Notes: generated by a model from the sequence alone, not told the origin. DNA of 64,000 bases from Chitinophaga skermanii (GCF_003259335.1 NZ_QLLL01000004.1:511689-575688); one strand, 5' to 3'; shown: positions 7,756 through 16,990, numbered from the stretch's first letter. Made by a program: numbers and translations.

Positions 7756-8472
7756 ATGAAGATGAAATTATGGCAACATGCCGCCCTTTTATTGGCATTA
7801 ACTTTCACCGCTTGCGACCGCCCCGGTGGCGATAACCGCTTATCGTCGCAAGAGGAGCGCGAAGGTTGGAAACTATTATTCGATGGCAGAACAACGAATG
7901 GTTGGCACGTATATAACAAAGGTCAAGTACCTTCTGCATGGACGGTACAAAACGGCGCTCTTGTATGTGTAGCCGGTAAAATGCCGGAAGTAGCCGACTT
8001 AGTAACCGATGAATCGTTCGAAAACTACGAACTGCGGTTCGATTGGAAGATTAGCAAGGAAGGGAATAGCGGCGTGTTCATTAATGTGGTAGAACGCCCG
8101 GATATTGTGGCAGCTTGGGCTTCTGGTCCTGAATACCAATTACTGGAAACTACGCACCACGATTTCTCCATCCCAACGAAACGTTCCGGTTGTTTGTATT
8201 CGTTCTACGGGCAAGCCACTGAAACGGCCCTTAAACCGGCAGAAGAATGGAACGAATCGCGCATTGTGCAACAAAATGGTAAAGTAGAGTTCTATTTGAA
8301 TGGCCAATTAACGGCCAAAGAAGATTTTACTTCACAGGCTTGGCGCGATACGGTTGCGCATACGCACTTTGCAAAGTACCCTGTTTTTGGAGTAGCCACG
8401 AAAGGACGCATTGCTTTGCAAGATTGGAGTAAAGAAGCTTCCTTCAAAAATATTAAGATCAAATCCTTATAA
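7756..8472 (+). CDS. DUF1080 (3-keto-disaccharide hydrolase-like) lipoprotein
   Basis: The 238-residue protein has a lipoprotein signal peptide (lipobox LTFTAC near residue 20) and one DUF1080 domain with the typical start EGWKLLFDGRTTNGWHVYNKG. Later motifs include YELRFDWKISKEGNSGVFINV, close to the family pattern of F.l..ewKi..ggNSGi. DUF1080 is a concanavalin-like fold; some members hydrolyse 3-keto-glycosides. The protein is expected to sit in the envelope and act on glycosides before uptake. It is the last gene of the operon and is followed by a strong terminator. Confidence 0.9.
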   Translation: MKMKLWQHAALLLALTFTACDRPGGDNRLSSQEEREGWKLLFDGRTTNGWHVYNKGQVPSAWTVQNGALVCVAGKMPEVADLVTDESFENYELRFDWKISKEGNSGVFINVVERPDIVAAWASGPEYQLLETTHHDFSIPTKRSGCLYSFYGQATETALKPAEEWNESRIVQQNGKVEFYLNGQLTAKEDFTSQAWRDTVAHTHFAKYPVFGVATKGRIALQDWSKEASFKNIKIKSL

Positions 8473-8521
8473 ACACTTTTCTCGTTTATTATAAACGTGT
8501 AATTTTTGATTATAGCGCAGT

Positions 8522-8552
8522 CCCCTGGTATTCTTGCCAGGGGTTATTTTTT
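8522..8552 (+). terminator. Intrinsic terminator of the MFS-DeoR-VOC-DUF1080 operon
   Basis: A perfect 7-bp stem (CCCCTGG at 8522-8528 with CCAGGGG at 8537-8543) is followed by TTATTTTTT. It lies 49 bases after the DUF1080 stop codon. Confidence 0.8.
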
Positions 8553-8664
8553 GCCGGTGTTTTTCTTCTCAATAAAAGCATCCGTTGCTTCGATTTTATA
8601 CAGATTTAATTCATAAGAATATGTAATTTTACGGTCGCTAATTTAACCTATAATAATCCGCCTA

Positions 8665-9042
8665 ATGGAATATCCCGTAATATCATGTGCGCAATGTGGC
8701 AGTACAAGCTTGCAAAGGCATCCTAAAAGTTTTGATTGGGCTATTTGTGAGCATTGTGGTTCTACAATTGTAACTAAAGATGCACCTGTTAAAATGAAAG
8801 CAGCTACAGTAACACCTCCTAAGCCGCTTGCAAACCCTAGGCCGGCTACTAAACCTACTTTCACAGATCACACAGGCTATGAAATTATTAGAACGCTTGG
8901 TTTGGTGATAGGCATTTTGGGTATGCTTTATTGCATGTTAACGAATAATTTTACCTTTATTTTGATATATGTTATTATGTTGTTGGTAGGAATATTATGC
9001 GCAATTGAGATTCGTAAAAAGCGGAAGAAGATTGAATCATAA
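8665..9042 (+). CDS. Zinc-ribbon membrane protein, tandem copy 1
   Basis: The 125-residue protein has an N-terminal zinc ribbon with two CxxC pairs (SCAQCGS near 8-13 and CEHCGS near 28-33). A Pro/Lys/Ala linker follows, then two hydrophobic helices (about 75-93 and 97-115) and a basic tail (KKRKK). It is not a recognised named family. The next gene, at 9101, is a paralogue. The first 33 residues are nearly identical between the two, while linker and helices have diverged. A role in sensing or in recruiting a partner to the membrane is possible, but no function is assigned. Confidence 0.75.
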   Translation: MEYPVISCAQCGSTSLQRHPKSFDWAICEHCGSTIVTKDAPVKMKAATVTPPKPLANPRPATKPTFTDHTGYEIIRTLGLVIGILGMLYCMLTNNFTFILIYVIMLLVGILCAIEIRKKRKKIES

Positions 9043-9100
9043 AACCACAGCTACAATATTTTAATAACTTCATGCATCTATATTTACTATTCATATCCCT

Positions 9101-9451
9101 ATGGAATATCCTGTAATATCATGTGCTCAATGCGGCAGTACTAGTTTGAAAAGGCATCCTAAAAGTTTTGATTGGGCCCTCTGTGAACACTGTGGGAGTA
9201 CCGTAGTTATTAGAGAGCCCCAACCAGTTACCAAAACAGTGATTAAAACGGTACAACAACCTGCCAGGAGACGTACTTCGAACCAATTTAAAGGAGGTCC
9301 TAAAGGAATGCTGGGAATGGTTTCAGCTATTCTTGGTGCTATAGGCATCATGTATTGTGTAACAGAAGACAACTACACCTATTTCCTATTGTTCTGCGGC
9401 CTAATATGTGTATCTATTGCGCTTCTCATGATGGTGAACAAGCCGAAATAG
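9101..9451 (+). CDS. Zinc-ribbon membrane protein, tandem copy 2
   Basis: The 116-residue paralogue of the preceding gene has the same ribbon (CAQCGS and CEHCGS, with FDW between them). Its linker is different and rich in Thr, Val and Arg, and it has two hydrophobic segments (about 71-87 and 92-111). It starts 58 bp after the first copy stops, and the 5' ends of the two genes also match at DNA level (ATGGAATATCC). This is a local duplication with strong conservation of the ribbon. No function is assigned. Confidence 0.75.
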   Translation: MEYPVISCAQCGSTSLKRHPKSFDWALCEHCGSTVVIREPQPVTKTVIKTVQQPARRRTSNQFKGGPKGMLGMVSAILGAIGIMYCVTEDNYTYFLLFCGLICVSIALLMMVNKPK

Positions 9452-9454
9452 TTG

Positions 9455-10825
9455 CTATGCTGGTAATTGTTCTACAGGAATGTTGTACTTCGGTTTACGC
9501 AATAATACAATCATGCTGAGTATTGCCATGCCGGCCAACATAATTAGTGGAATACTATTACTTAGTCCATCCTCGTTTTGCATAAAGATGGAAATCAATG
9601 GTAACCCAATACCGCCGCCAACAAAATAAGCAGTAGAGGTTAAACTGCCACCCACTCCTAAATGTTCTACCGGCACTTGTTGCATCGATAACACGGAATA
9701 CCCTGTGAAACAGAGCGTCATACCCACACCGGCGATAAATGAACCGCCTAATAACAAAAACACCAAGCTATGCAAGTGAATGGCTGCCACTAAATTTAGT
9801 GCGCCGAATAACATAGCTAGCGCCCCGTAAAATGCAACCCGTTTCGACGACATGCGTTTCGTGATAACCGGTAACACAAAACGAGCAATCAACACAGAGA
9901 TCACGTTAAAAGGCATCATTATAAATCCTGCATTGGCCGCCGATAAATGGAAGTTCTTTTGTACTAAGAAACTCATAATAAACAAGTAACTCGTAAACAA
10001 GGCGCCAAGTAATATGAATAATGTATTCCCTTTTTTTAATGAAGCCAGTGAAAGCACTTTTAGATCGAGTAGGGGTGATGCTTGTTTTCTTAACCGGGTA
10101 TACAATATGTAAGTTGAAAGGCCGAATGTAAACAGGGCAATGGCAATTTGAGGAGCATGTTCAATGGGGGTAGATAATAATTCTGTAACCCACGTTAAAC
10201 ACAACATCGCTACCACAAGGGCAAGGGCAGAAGGAATATCCGGGAAGCCAGCCTTCTTCGTAGTAGCGTTTTCTAACAAAACCACTGCTAACACAATCAC
10301 GACTAATAACACAGGTACATTTATCAAAAATACCCACGACCATCCCCAATAACTAGCTATAATACCACCAATGGATAGCCCGCTACCAGAGCCTATCGCA
10401 GCAAAGGAACTGAAAATGGCAATGGCTCTACTGCGCTCTTGGGGTTCGGTGAAGTAGTAGTTAACTATGGAAAAAGCGGCTGGCATTAACAAGGCGGCAC
10501 CGAGGCCTTGCAAGCTGCGGAATAATATAAGCAGTTCGAAGGTATGGGATAAACCCGCGCCCAAAGAGGTGAACATGAAAATACTTGTACCCCATATAAA
10601 TATCTTCTTACGCCCGAAGAAGTCGGACAACTTTCCTCCTAAAATCAAAAAACATCCATACACGAGTACGTACACACTTTGCAATTTGTAACTCGCTTCG
10701 CTCGTTAGTCCTAAATCCTTCTCAATCCCAGGCAAAGCCAAATTCACAATGGCTATATCCAATGCTTCCACGAATATACCCATAGAGGCAATGATGAGAA
10801 TAAGTTGCTTGTTCACTGTTTTCAT
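9455..10825 (-). CDS. MFS transporter, DHA2/EmrB-QacA type (14-helix drug/proton antiporter)
   Basis: At 456 residues with about 14 hydrophobic segments, it fits the DHA2 drug:H+ antiporter family. The N-terminus MGIFVEALDIAIVNLALPGIE contains the helix-1 motif of that family (LDxxIVNxALP). GGKLSDFFGRKKIFIWG is the loop 2-3 MFS signature, and GSGLSIGGIIASYWGWSWVF matches motif C of antiporters. Substrates are probably toxic small molecules. It is divergent from the Lrp/AsnC gene at 10942, which is a candidate regulator. Its end lies 3 bases from the end of the zinc-ribbon gene. Confidence 0.9.
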   Translation of the reverse strand: MKTVNKQLILIIASMGIFVEALDIAIVNLALPGIEKDLGLTSEASYKLQSVYVLVYGCFLILGGKLSDFFGRKKIFIWGTSIFMFTSLGAGLSHTFELLILFRSLQGLGAALLMPAAFSIVNYYFTEPQERSRAIAIFSSFAAIGSGSGLSIGGIIASYWGWSWVFLINVPVLLVVIVLAVVLLENATTKKAGFPDIPSALALVVAMLCLTWVTELLSTPIEHAPQIAIALFTFGLSTYILYTRLRKQASPLLDLKVLSLASLKKGNTLFILLGALFTSYLFIMSFLVQKNFHLSAANAGFIMMPFNVISVLIARFVLPVITKRMSSKRVAFYGALAMLFGALNLVAAIHLHSLVFLLLGGSFIAGVGMTLCFTGYSVLSMQQVPVEHLGVGGSLTSTAYFVGGGIGLPLISIFMQNEDGLSNSIPLIMLAGMAILSMIVLLRKPKYNIPVEQLPA

Positions 10826-10941
10826 GGACGCAAAATTAGGGGCTTGTATTGTTTGTAAGGCTAATTTGAAAATTTTGGTACAAATGATTAATTTTAGAAG
10901 AATTTAATAGTCATTTGTACTTTTAAAAGCACCAAAACAAT

Positions 10942-11427
10942 ATGGAAACAGGACGAATGAATACGCAACAGGTGAGTTTGGATGAAAAGGATCTCCAAAT
11001 TCTCCGGGTGTTACAAGAAAATGGAAAGCTGTCTATTAGGGAAGTAGCCTCGAAGGTGAATTTAAGTCCTTCACCTACACAAGAACGTATAAGGCGACTA
11101 GAAAATGAAGGCGTTATTACCCAATACGGCGCCTTGTTAAACCCGCGGAAATTGGGGAAGGGGATTATCGTGATTTGCCATGTTACCATAAAAGAACACA
11201 ATAAGCACGCTGCACAGGCTTTTATCGATAAAATTACCTCCTTTAAAGAAGTGATTGAATGTTATAATATTGCCGGTGATTTCGATTTTATGCTGAAGAT
11301 TATAACGGATTCGATGGAAACCTACCATCATTTTTTTGTGAATGAACTCAGCGAAGTACCAAATATTGGCCATACAAAAAGTATATTCGTGATGGATGTA
11401 ATTAAGCATACCCACCAATTATTATAA
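10942..11427 (+). CDS. Lrp/AsnC family transcriptional regulator
   Basis: The 161-residue protein has an N-terminal helix-turn-helix (about 13-65: LDEKDLQILRVLQENGKLSI, then VNLSPSPTQERIRRLENEGVI) and a C-terminal RAM/AsnC ligand-binding domain (about 80-155, with YNIAGDFDFMLKI). A second ATG at 10957 is possible. Lrp-type proteins respond to amino acids and often control exporters. It is divergent from the DHA2 transporter, so that gene may be a target. Confidence 0.92.
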   Translation: METGRMNTQQVSLDEKDLQILRVLQENGKLSIREVASKVNLSPSPTQERIRRLENEGVITQYGALLNPRKLGKGIIVICHVTIKEHNKHAAQAFIDKITSFKEVIECYNIAGDFDFMLKIITDSMETYHHFFVNELSEVPNIGHTKSIFVMDVIKHTHQLL

Positions 11428-11490
11428 CACAATTTAACATTTGGGCACTTCGATTAAGCAGTACCTTCATTCACACAAAAATGGAAGAAC

Positions 11491-11793
11491 ATGGAAAAGA
11501 AAGCGCACCAGTACAAGTTAACATTGGAGTATGTTCAGAATAACAAGGGAGAAGCAATGTCGTTACCACCGGTAGAAGTGGCCTTCGATAATCATGATGA
11601 TATTTTTTCCATTATCGAACGGCAGCAAGCCGCGAATTTATTCGGTGATCCTAAGCAGTCGACCGAGTTTGCCATCGGCTTGAAACTATTCTCTGAAGTA
11701 ATGCTCAAGCACCGCGATAACCCGTTATTCGAAGATCTCCGCCCGGCCTTTGGCGAATTCATGAAAAAGTTAAAAGCCGCCGCCTCGAAATAA
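11491..11793 (+). CDS. DUF3861-like small protein
   Basis: This 100-residue soluble acidic/basic mixed protein begins MEKKAHQYKLTLEYV and includes HDDIFSIIERQQAANLFGDP and FAIGLKLFSEVMLKHRDNPLF. These fit what I recall of DUF3861, a family of about 90 residues without known function. It lies 63 bp downstream of the Lrp gene and 38 bp upstream of a dienelactone hydrolase, in the same direction, so it may belong to one transcript with them. Confidence 0.65.
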   Translation: MEKKAHQYKLTLEYVQNNKGEAMSLPPVEVAFDNHDDIFSIIERQQAANLFGDPKQSTEFAIGLKLFSEVMLKHRDNPLFEDLRPAFGEFMKKLKAAASK

Positions 11794-11831
11794 TCATTTT
11801 TAGCACTTATCATAGAAAACACTATTCAACA

Positions 11832-12575
11832 ATGAAAAAAATATTCCTCGTAACAGCCTTCATCGGTGCCAGCATAGCGGCCGGTGCACAAAGCTTGAAA
11901 CCGGTAGCCTATAACGATGCCGCGCAAAAGCTGAACGGGTTAGTCACCTCTAATGCAGGAAAAAAACTGCCCGGGGTGCTGGTATTACCCGCTTGGAAAG
12001 GAATCGACCAAGAATCCAAAGACGCTGCCATCGCCTTAGCGAAGCAAGGGTACATTGCTTTTGTAGCCGATATTTACGGCGAAGGCAATATTCCTGCTGA
12101 TAATAATGCCGCTGCAAAAGCCGCCGGTTCTTATAGGAAAGATTATGCTGCTTATCAAAAACGTATCGAGGTTGCCTTGGCACAGTTGAAAGCAGCTGGT
12201 GCCGATCCTAACAACATAGCCGTTATTGGCTACTGCTTCGGAGGAACAGGTGCATTGGAAGCTGCCCGCGCGAATTTCCCCTTGAAAGGTGTTGTAGCTA
12301 TTCATGGTGGTTTGGCTAAAGATAGTGCCCGTGCAAATGGTCCTTTGCCATTGAAGATATTAGTAGAGAATGGTGCGGAAGATGGCAGCGTAACGCCACA
12401 AATCATGAAGAGCCTTGAGAAGGAAATGAATGAAGGCAAAGCAGATTGGCAAGTGATCACTTACGCGTATTCAAAACATACGTTTACCGATCCTGCATCG
12501 CCAGATTATAATAAAGTAATGGCCGACAGGGCATGGCAACATACCTTGTTATTTTTGAAAGAGATTTTGAAGTAA
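11832..12575 (+). CDS. Dienelactone hydrolase family protein, exported
   Basis: The 247-residue protein has a signal peptide (residues 1-19, ending AAGAQS) and an alpha/beta-hydrolase domain of the DLH type. The nucleophile is Cys in the elbow GYCFGG (near 136). The likely acid is Asp in ENGAEDGSV, and the His is in YSKHTF near the C-terminus. DLH proteins open dienelactones or similar esters, but exported Bacteroidota members have no proven substrate. A good terminator follows directly. Confidence 0.9.
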   Translation: MKKIFLVTAFIGASIAAGAQSLKPVAYNDAAQKLNGLVTSNAGKKLPGVLVLPAWKGIDQESKDAAIALAKQGYIAFVADIYGEGNIPADNNAAAKAAGSYRKDYAAYQKRIEVALAQLKAAGADPNNIAVIGYCFGGTGALEAARANFPLKGVVAIHGGLAKDSARANGPLPLKILVENGAEDGSVTPQIMKSLEKEMNEGKADWQVITYAYSKHTFTDPASPDYNKVMADRAWQHTLLFLKEILK

Positions 12576-12584
12576 TGTATTAGC

Positions 12585-12615
12585 AAAGCCCATCTTGCGA
12601 GATGGGCTTTTTTTA
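12585..12615 (+). terminator. Intrinsic terminator after the dienelactone hydrolase gene
   Basis: A perfect 11-bp stem (12585-12595 with 12600-12610) has loop TGCG and ends in a run of T. It lies between two convergent genes. Confidence 0.85.
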
Positions 12616-12617
12616 TG

Positions 12618-14069
12618 TTAATCTTTGAACAGTTCTATACTAGGAAGGTATTTGAGCGTATCAGCTGTTTTAGTGTCTACGCAGGCCAAAATGTATTGTG
12701 TACCAAAATCTTCTCCCCGGAAAAAAACAAATTCCATAGCCGTGTTACTATCTTGTAGTACTTCGTTAACCATCGTATAAAAAGAATGGGCTTGTAAGAA
12801 GTACTTTTCTCTTTTGTCTAATTGAACGGTATAAGTTTTCTCCTTCGTTTGCCAATGTAATGCTAACCGCTCGTCGTCTATATCTTGGTAAGAAAGTTCG
12901 GTATATTGTAATTTCTTATTTGTAAGGGGAATAATGGTTTCGTCGATGAAGTTTTTGTAGAAAGCGAAGTCTGTATAATAACCCCATTTAAAGTCCATCC
13001 ATTCGAATTTTTTCCTATGCAATACTTGTTCCCATGTTTTGATTTCGCGACTTTTCACAAGGTGAATGTTTGATGGCGTTCCGGGAGAAATTGTTTTGGG
13101 TAGGAAGAATATATCCGACAAGTTTTGCCCGATAGCTATGGGTTCTTCTTCCCATACAACATATGCATAGAAACCTTGCCTGCTTGGATTTGTGTCGTAA
13201 TACAACACTGCTTCGCTATCTACTGAATCGGGCGCCCAGGCAAATACATCCGCTTCGATTTGGTTATAGAAAACATCGAAACAATGATGAGCCATATTGC
13301 TGAACTGGGTAGGCGTAGATATATTGCCGCGTAGTGGTTTAAAATCATTCCTATAATGATCATCCCGCAGGAATACAAAGTCGAAGTCAAACTTCCATTC
13401 CTTCGTTAAGCCTTTCATATCGAATATAAACGTGAAAGGATGGGGTAGTGCTTGTACCAACTTTCGTAATGCGGTTATCTCTGGGTGCGTAATACTTTCT
13501 CGCAATGCGTATTTCGCCGGGCTAATAACGTCTTTGGATTCCCTTTGTGCTAGATGTGTTGCGAACTTGTAGGATGTATTCACGACTAATCCATTCAGTT
13601 CCATTTCTAACAGTACGTAATCGGTCGCCTCACTATTGTTGAAGGCAAAGTAACATTCAACCTTATCTATACGGTTTGCACGGTAAATGATACGCTGTAT
13701 ATGTAAATTCTGAAGCAACCGTTCGTATAAGGGCAATTGTGCTGCTGTGCCATCTAAAAAAGGATTTAAATAAGCTGCAGTACTAGGGTGCCTTGAAATT
13801 AATACGTCGAAGAAAGCTTTGAACGTATTGCCTGGTTCTTCCCTCACAGCCTGTAAGTATGCTTGTGCTTTGGTTATCCAAACTTCTACATGATTAAATA
13901 CATGGTGGGCCGTTTCCAGCCAATGTTCAACCGTAACATCTTTATGATGCACCATTTCAAGTTGTAGAGCCCGTCCATGTAACTGTATGGTTGTGCTGAA
14001 TTTATCGGTGAAGAAAGGACGGGGAAAGTCGGGAGTAAGCTGTACTTCTCCAAAGTAAGGTATTTGCAT
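12618..14069 (-). CDS. Hypothetical protein, possible DUF2004-like N-terminus
   Basis: The 483-residue protein has no signal peptide or membrane segment. The first 90 residues (IPYFGEVQLTPDF; then an ordered helical stretch VEHWLETAHHVFNHVEVWITKA) recall DUF2004-type proteins. The remainder, rich in Phe, Tyr and Asp (FDFDFVFLRDD, FKWGYYTDFAFYKNFIDE), matches nothing I recognise. It stands alone between a convergent hydrolase gene and a divergent GNAT gene. The function is unknown. The domain suggestion is weak. Confidence 0.7.
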   Translation of the reverse strand: MQIPYFGEVQLTPDFPRPFFTDKFSTTIQLHGRALQLEMVHHKDVTVEHWLETAHHVFNHVEVWITKAQAYLQAVREEPGNTFKAFFDVLISRHPSTAAYLNPFLDGTAAQLPLYERLLQNLHIQRIIYRANRIDKVECYFAFNNSEATDYVLLEMELNGLVVNTSYKFATHLAQRESKDVISPAKYALRESITHPEITALRKLVQALPHPFTFIFDMKGLTKEWKFDFDFVFLRDDHYRNDFKPLRGNISTPTQFSNMAHHCFDVFYNQIEADVFAWAPDSVDSEAVLYYDTNPSRQGFYAYVVWEEEPIAIGQNLSDIFFLPKTISPGTPSNIHLVKSREIKTWEQVLHRKKFEWMDFKWGYYTDFAFYKNFIDETIIPLTNKKLQYTELSYQDIDDERLALHWQTKEKTYTVQLDKREKYFLQAHSFYTMVNEVLQDSNTAMEFVFFRGEDFGTQYILACVDTKTADTLKYLPSIELFKD

Positions 14070-14176
14070 AGGTTGAATGGAATTTTATACAAGTTGCTAA
14101 AAATATAGCAAAAATCAAATATAACTGGTCTAGGTCTTTTATAAAACCTGGACTATATAATCTAACCCTTGCGGTG

Positions 14177-14184
14177 TATTTTTG
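14177..14184 (+). promoter_or_regulatory. Possible -7 promoter element upstream of the GNAT gene
   Basis: The sequence TATTTTTG matches the Bacteroidota -7 consensus TAnnTTTG and lies 56 bases before the GNAT start. No clear -33 TTG is present. An imperfect inverted repeat around 14127-14153 lies just upstream. Confidence 0.3.
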
Positions 14185-14240
14185 TAGTGGCAAGTTCATA
14201 TTTATACCTGCTACATTGCTTTTAATACCATCAGAAAACC

Positions 14241-14768
14241 ATGCAAACAATTACGATTAAACCAGTCAATATACATGACCTCGCCACTATTCAAACCATA
14301 GGTCGACAAACCTTTGCGGAAACTTTTGCGCAACATAATGATGAGCATGATATGGAAGCCTATTTAGCAACTAGTTTTAGTGAAGAGAAGCTAAGCAGCG
14401 AGTTAAATAACCCGGCCTCCTATTTTTTTATCGCTTACGAAGGAAATACGCCTATTGGATATTTAAAACTCAATACCGGCCTTGCTCAAACAGAAGCCCA
14501 GGCGACCGATGCCATGGAAATTGAACGGATATATGTGCTAGCAGCCTACCATGGTAAGAAAGTAGGGCAGTTACTGTACGAGCAAGCCCTTACAACCGCC
14601 AAAGCATTACATGCCAGCTATCTTTGGTTGGGTGTTTGGGAAGAGAATAAGCGCGCCATTGGGTTTTATGCAAAGAATGGCTTTGTTCCATTCGGGCAAC
14701 ATGTTTTCAAGATTGGCGACGATGAACAACTCGATATCCTCATGAAGAAGACCTTATTCGATCAATGA
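14241..14768 (+). CDS. GNAT family N-acetyltransferase
   Basis: The 175-residue acetyltransferase has a complete GNAT core. The acetyl-CoA-binding region is IERIYVLAAYHGKKVGQLLYEQAL (motif A, near 90-120), and ENKRAIGFYAKNGFVPFGQH forms the C-terminal motif B. The acceptor may be a small molecule or a protein; it resembles spermidine/protein acetyltransferases of the PaiA/YhgE kind only in general layout. The last 15 bases overlap the 3' end of the convergent Nudix gene. Confidence 0.9.
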   Translation: MQTITIKPVNIHDLATIQTIGRQTFAETFAQHNDEHDMEAYLATSFSEEKLSSELNNPASYFFIAYEGNTPIGYLKLNTGLAQTEAQATDAMEIERIYVLAAYHGKKVGQLLYEQALTTAKALHASYLWLGVWEENKRAIGFYAKNGFVPFGQHVFKIGDDEQLDILMKKTLFDQ

Positions 14769-15155
14769 AATCGATAATAGGTAATCGAATATAATTTGAT
14801 CCACGGCGGAACAAAGGTGTTTGTCTGCATGCGTTAACCAACGGTAACACTCAATTTCACTACTAGGTGCAAGGGTACCGGTATAAGCTGCGCTGTAGCA
14901 AGTCATTTTTACCAGTACATTTTCTGCATGGCCATGTGCCGGTGCTTCAAAAGTTCCCATGTATTGTAGTGAGCCGGGTGTTATTTGCACATTCAATTCT
15001 TCTTCTATTTCCCTAGTAAGGCAGGCTTCATCGGGTTCGCCCGGTTCTCTTTTGCCACCAGGTAAATAATAGGTTTGTTTACCGCGCGACAAGGTGCTTA
15101 ATATCTTCTTGTCTTGAACATGTATCCAGGCTACCTTATCAATCATCTTTAACAT
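14754..15155 (-). CDS. Nudix hydrolase
   Basis: The 133-residue protein contains a full Nudix box (GGKREPGEPDEACLTREIEE, then EL), with all catalytic residues of the GX5EX7REUXEEXGU pattern apart from a variable last Gly position. These enzymes hydrolyse nucleoside diphosphates linked to another group. Small, single-domain members often clean up oxidised nucleotides, but specificity cannot be read here. It overlaps the GNAT gene tail to tail by 15 bp. Confidence 0.92.
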   Translation of the reverse strand: MLKMIDKVAWIHVQDKKILSTLSRGKQTYYLPGGKREPGEPDEACLTREIEEELNVQITPGSLQYMGTFEAPAHGHAENVLVKMTCYSAAYTGTLAPSSEIECYRWLTHADKHLCSAVDQIIFDYLLSISLIE

Positions 15156-15272
15156 ACTGCCAGTTTAACTTTTGTCAAAGGTATAACATTCATCCATCGA
15201 TAAAACCGATTGAATCGATAGAAAAATACCGTTTTGACAATTGCGTCATCCTGCTGAATTTTGTACATCGTC

Positions 15273-16478
15273 ATGAAAATCGAACAACAACATAGCGCCA
15301 ACACCGTTCAAATTATAGTACTAGGATTAGCACAAGTATTGTTATGGGGAGGTTCTTACTTTTTATTATCCGTTATTTCCGGGAAAGTAATGGCAGAAAC
15401 GGGGTATTCGTATCAAATGGTATTTGGTTGTTTATCTGTAGCACTCTTGATTTCCGGGTTATTATTACCGCGGATTGGTCGAATGATTAATACCACTACG
15501 CATAATTTTGCATTGTTGTATGCCGGTGTGGTGATGGCTTTGGGTTTAGTGATTGTAGGGCTTTCTATGAACTTTGTGATGTTTCTATTAGGATGGGCAA
15601 TTATTGGGGTAGGCATGGGTATGGGTTTGTACGATGCATTATTTGCCACCTTGGGTAAACAGTACGGCGACAAAGCACGTCGATCGATTGTATTGGTTAC
15701 GCTAATAGCTAGTTTAACACCTTCTATTGCATGGTGGATGAGTAACCAGTTGTTGGTGCACTTTGGATGGCGAAATACTTGCTTTATCTTTGCAGGCATA
15801 TTGGCTATAAGTATTTACCCAGCGCATAAATGGGTGTTCAGGTATCAACATCATACTTCTTCCAACAATGCAACAACCCGCGAAGTTGTACCCACAGACC
15901 TCTTCCAATCGAAAATATATTATTTATTACTTACGTCGTTTACCATCGGCGCTTTAATGACAACAGCCATTATTGTGCACTTGATTGATATTGTTTCCAC
16001 CAAGAAAATTGACATGCAGCAGGTCTTATTTATTGTAGCATTCTTGGGACCTAGTCAATCGGCTGCACGGATGTTTGAGTTATTCCTGCCCAAGATGAGT
16101 GCCATAGAAATTGCTATCATCTCATCGTGCTCGATGTTGTTGGGGGTGATATTGATTTTTTTTACACCGGGAATAACCTTGTTAGGCGTAATTTTATTTG
16201 GTGTAGGCAATGGTATGCGATCGGTATTAAGAGGAACTTTGCCATTGGCGATCTTTGGGAAATCTCATTACGCCCTCATCATTGGGAAACTGGCGCGGAT
16301 GCCGTTAATTTTGCAAGCATGTGCTCCCTTCATCGGCGGGTTCTTAATGCAGCAATTCGGTGTACACATATTTTTAAGCATACTGGCAGGCTTGGGGTTG
16401 GTAAATATTCTCATCACCTTTTTTATCAAGCAGACGATGCAACTCGCACCAGTAAAAACACCTAGTAAAGTAAGTTAA
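15273..16478 (+). CDS. MFS transporter
   Basis: A 401-residue transporter with about 12 hydrophobic helices is obtained from ATG 15273. A TTG 12 bases upstream is a less likely start. Helix 1 reads VLGLAQVLLWGGSYFLLSV and the loop after helix 4 GLYDALFATLGKQYGDKARR, as in a Bacteroidota/Proteobacteria MFS branch of unknown substrate. It is followed 2 bp later by a GNAT gene. Just upstream, an ATCGAT-flanked repeat (near 15195-15220) may bind a regulator, possibly the nearby LysR. Confidence 0.85.
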   Translation: MKIEQQHSANTVQIIVLGLAQVLLWGGSYFLLSVISGKVMAETGYSYQMVFGCLSVALLISGLLLPRIGRMINTTTHNFALLYAGVVMALGLVIVGLSMNFVMFLLGWAIIGVGMGMGLYDALFATLGKQYGDKARRSIVLVTLIASLTPSIAWWMSNQLLVHFGWRNTCFIFAGILAISIYPAHKWVFRYQHHTSSNNATTREVVPTDLFQSKIYYLLLTSFTIGALMTTAIIVHLIDIVSTKKIDMQQVLFIVAFLGPSQSAARMFELFLPKMSAIEIAIISSCSMLLGVILIFFTPGITLLGVILFGVGNGMRSVLRGTLPLAIFGKSHYALIIGKLARMPLILQACAPFIGGFLMQQFGVHIFLSILAGLGLVNILITFFIKQTMQLAPVKTPSKVS

Positions 16479-16480
16479 TT

Positions 16481-16990
16481 ATGATATACGCATTCAGACA
16501 AGCAACCATCGACGAGATAGATCAAATTTGGACCATCTTACAACAAGCCATCCTCCGCAGAAAGAACGAAGGAAGTCAACAATGGCAAGATGGCTATCCG
16601 AACCCGGAGGTGGTTCGAAACGACATAACACAAGGACATGGTTTTGTTTACCTAGAAAACGGCACCATTGTAGGGTACGTAGCCATACTGATCAACGATG
16701 AACCCGCGTATGCCGGCATCGAGGGTAAGTGGTTAAGTGAAGGGGATTTCGTGGTGTACCACCGTGTTGCCATCGACGAACATCATTTAGGGAAAGGCTT
16801 GGCTATACAAATGTTGGTGGCGATAGAAGAATATGCTTTGCAGCAGGGGATTTATAGTGTAAAAGCAGATACAAACTTCGATAATAAAGGCATGCTACGC
16901 ATATTCGAGAAATTGGGGTATACCTATTGCGGCGAAGTGTATTTCAGGGGTGCACCAAGAAGGGCGTACGAAAAATTGCTGTCGGCCTAA
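16481..16990 (+). CDS. GNAT family N-acetyltransferase
   Basis: The 169-residue protein has the GNAT core with the acetyl-CoA loop VYHRVAIDEHHLGKGLAIQML (near 90-110) and the late motif ADTNFDNKGMLRIFEKLGYTYCG. It starts 2 bp after the MFS stop, so the two genes are almost certainly co-transcribed. An exporter plus an acetyltransferase could deal with the same toxic or signalling compound; this is inference. Confidence 0.9.
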   Translation: MIYAFRQATIDEIDQIWTILQQAILRRKNEGSQQWQDGYPNPEVVRNDITQGHGFVYLENGTIVGYVAILINDEPAYAGIEGKWLSEGDFVVYHRVAIDEHHLGKGLAIQMLVAIEEYALQQGIYSVKADTNFDNKGMLRIFEKLGYTYCGEVYFRGAPRRAYEKLLSA

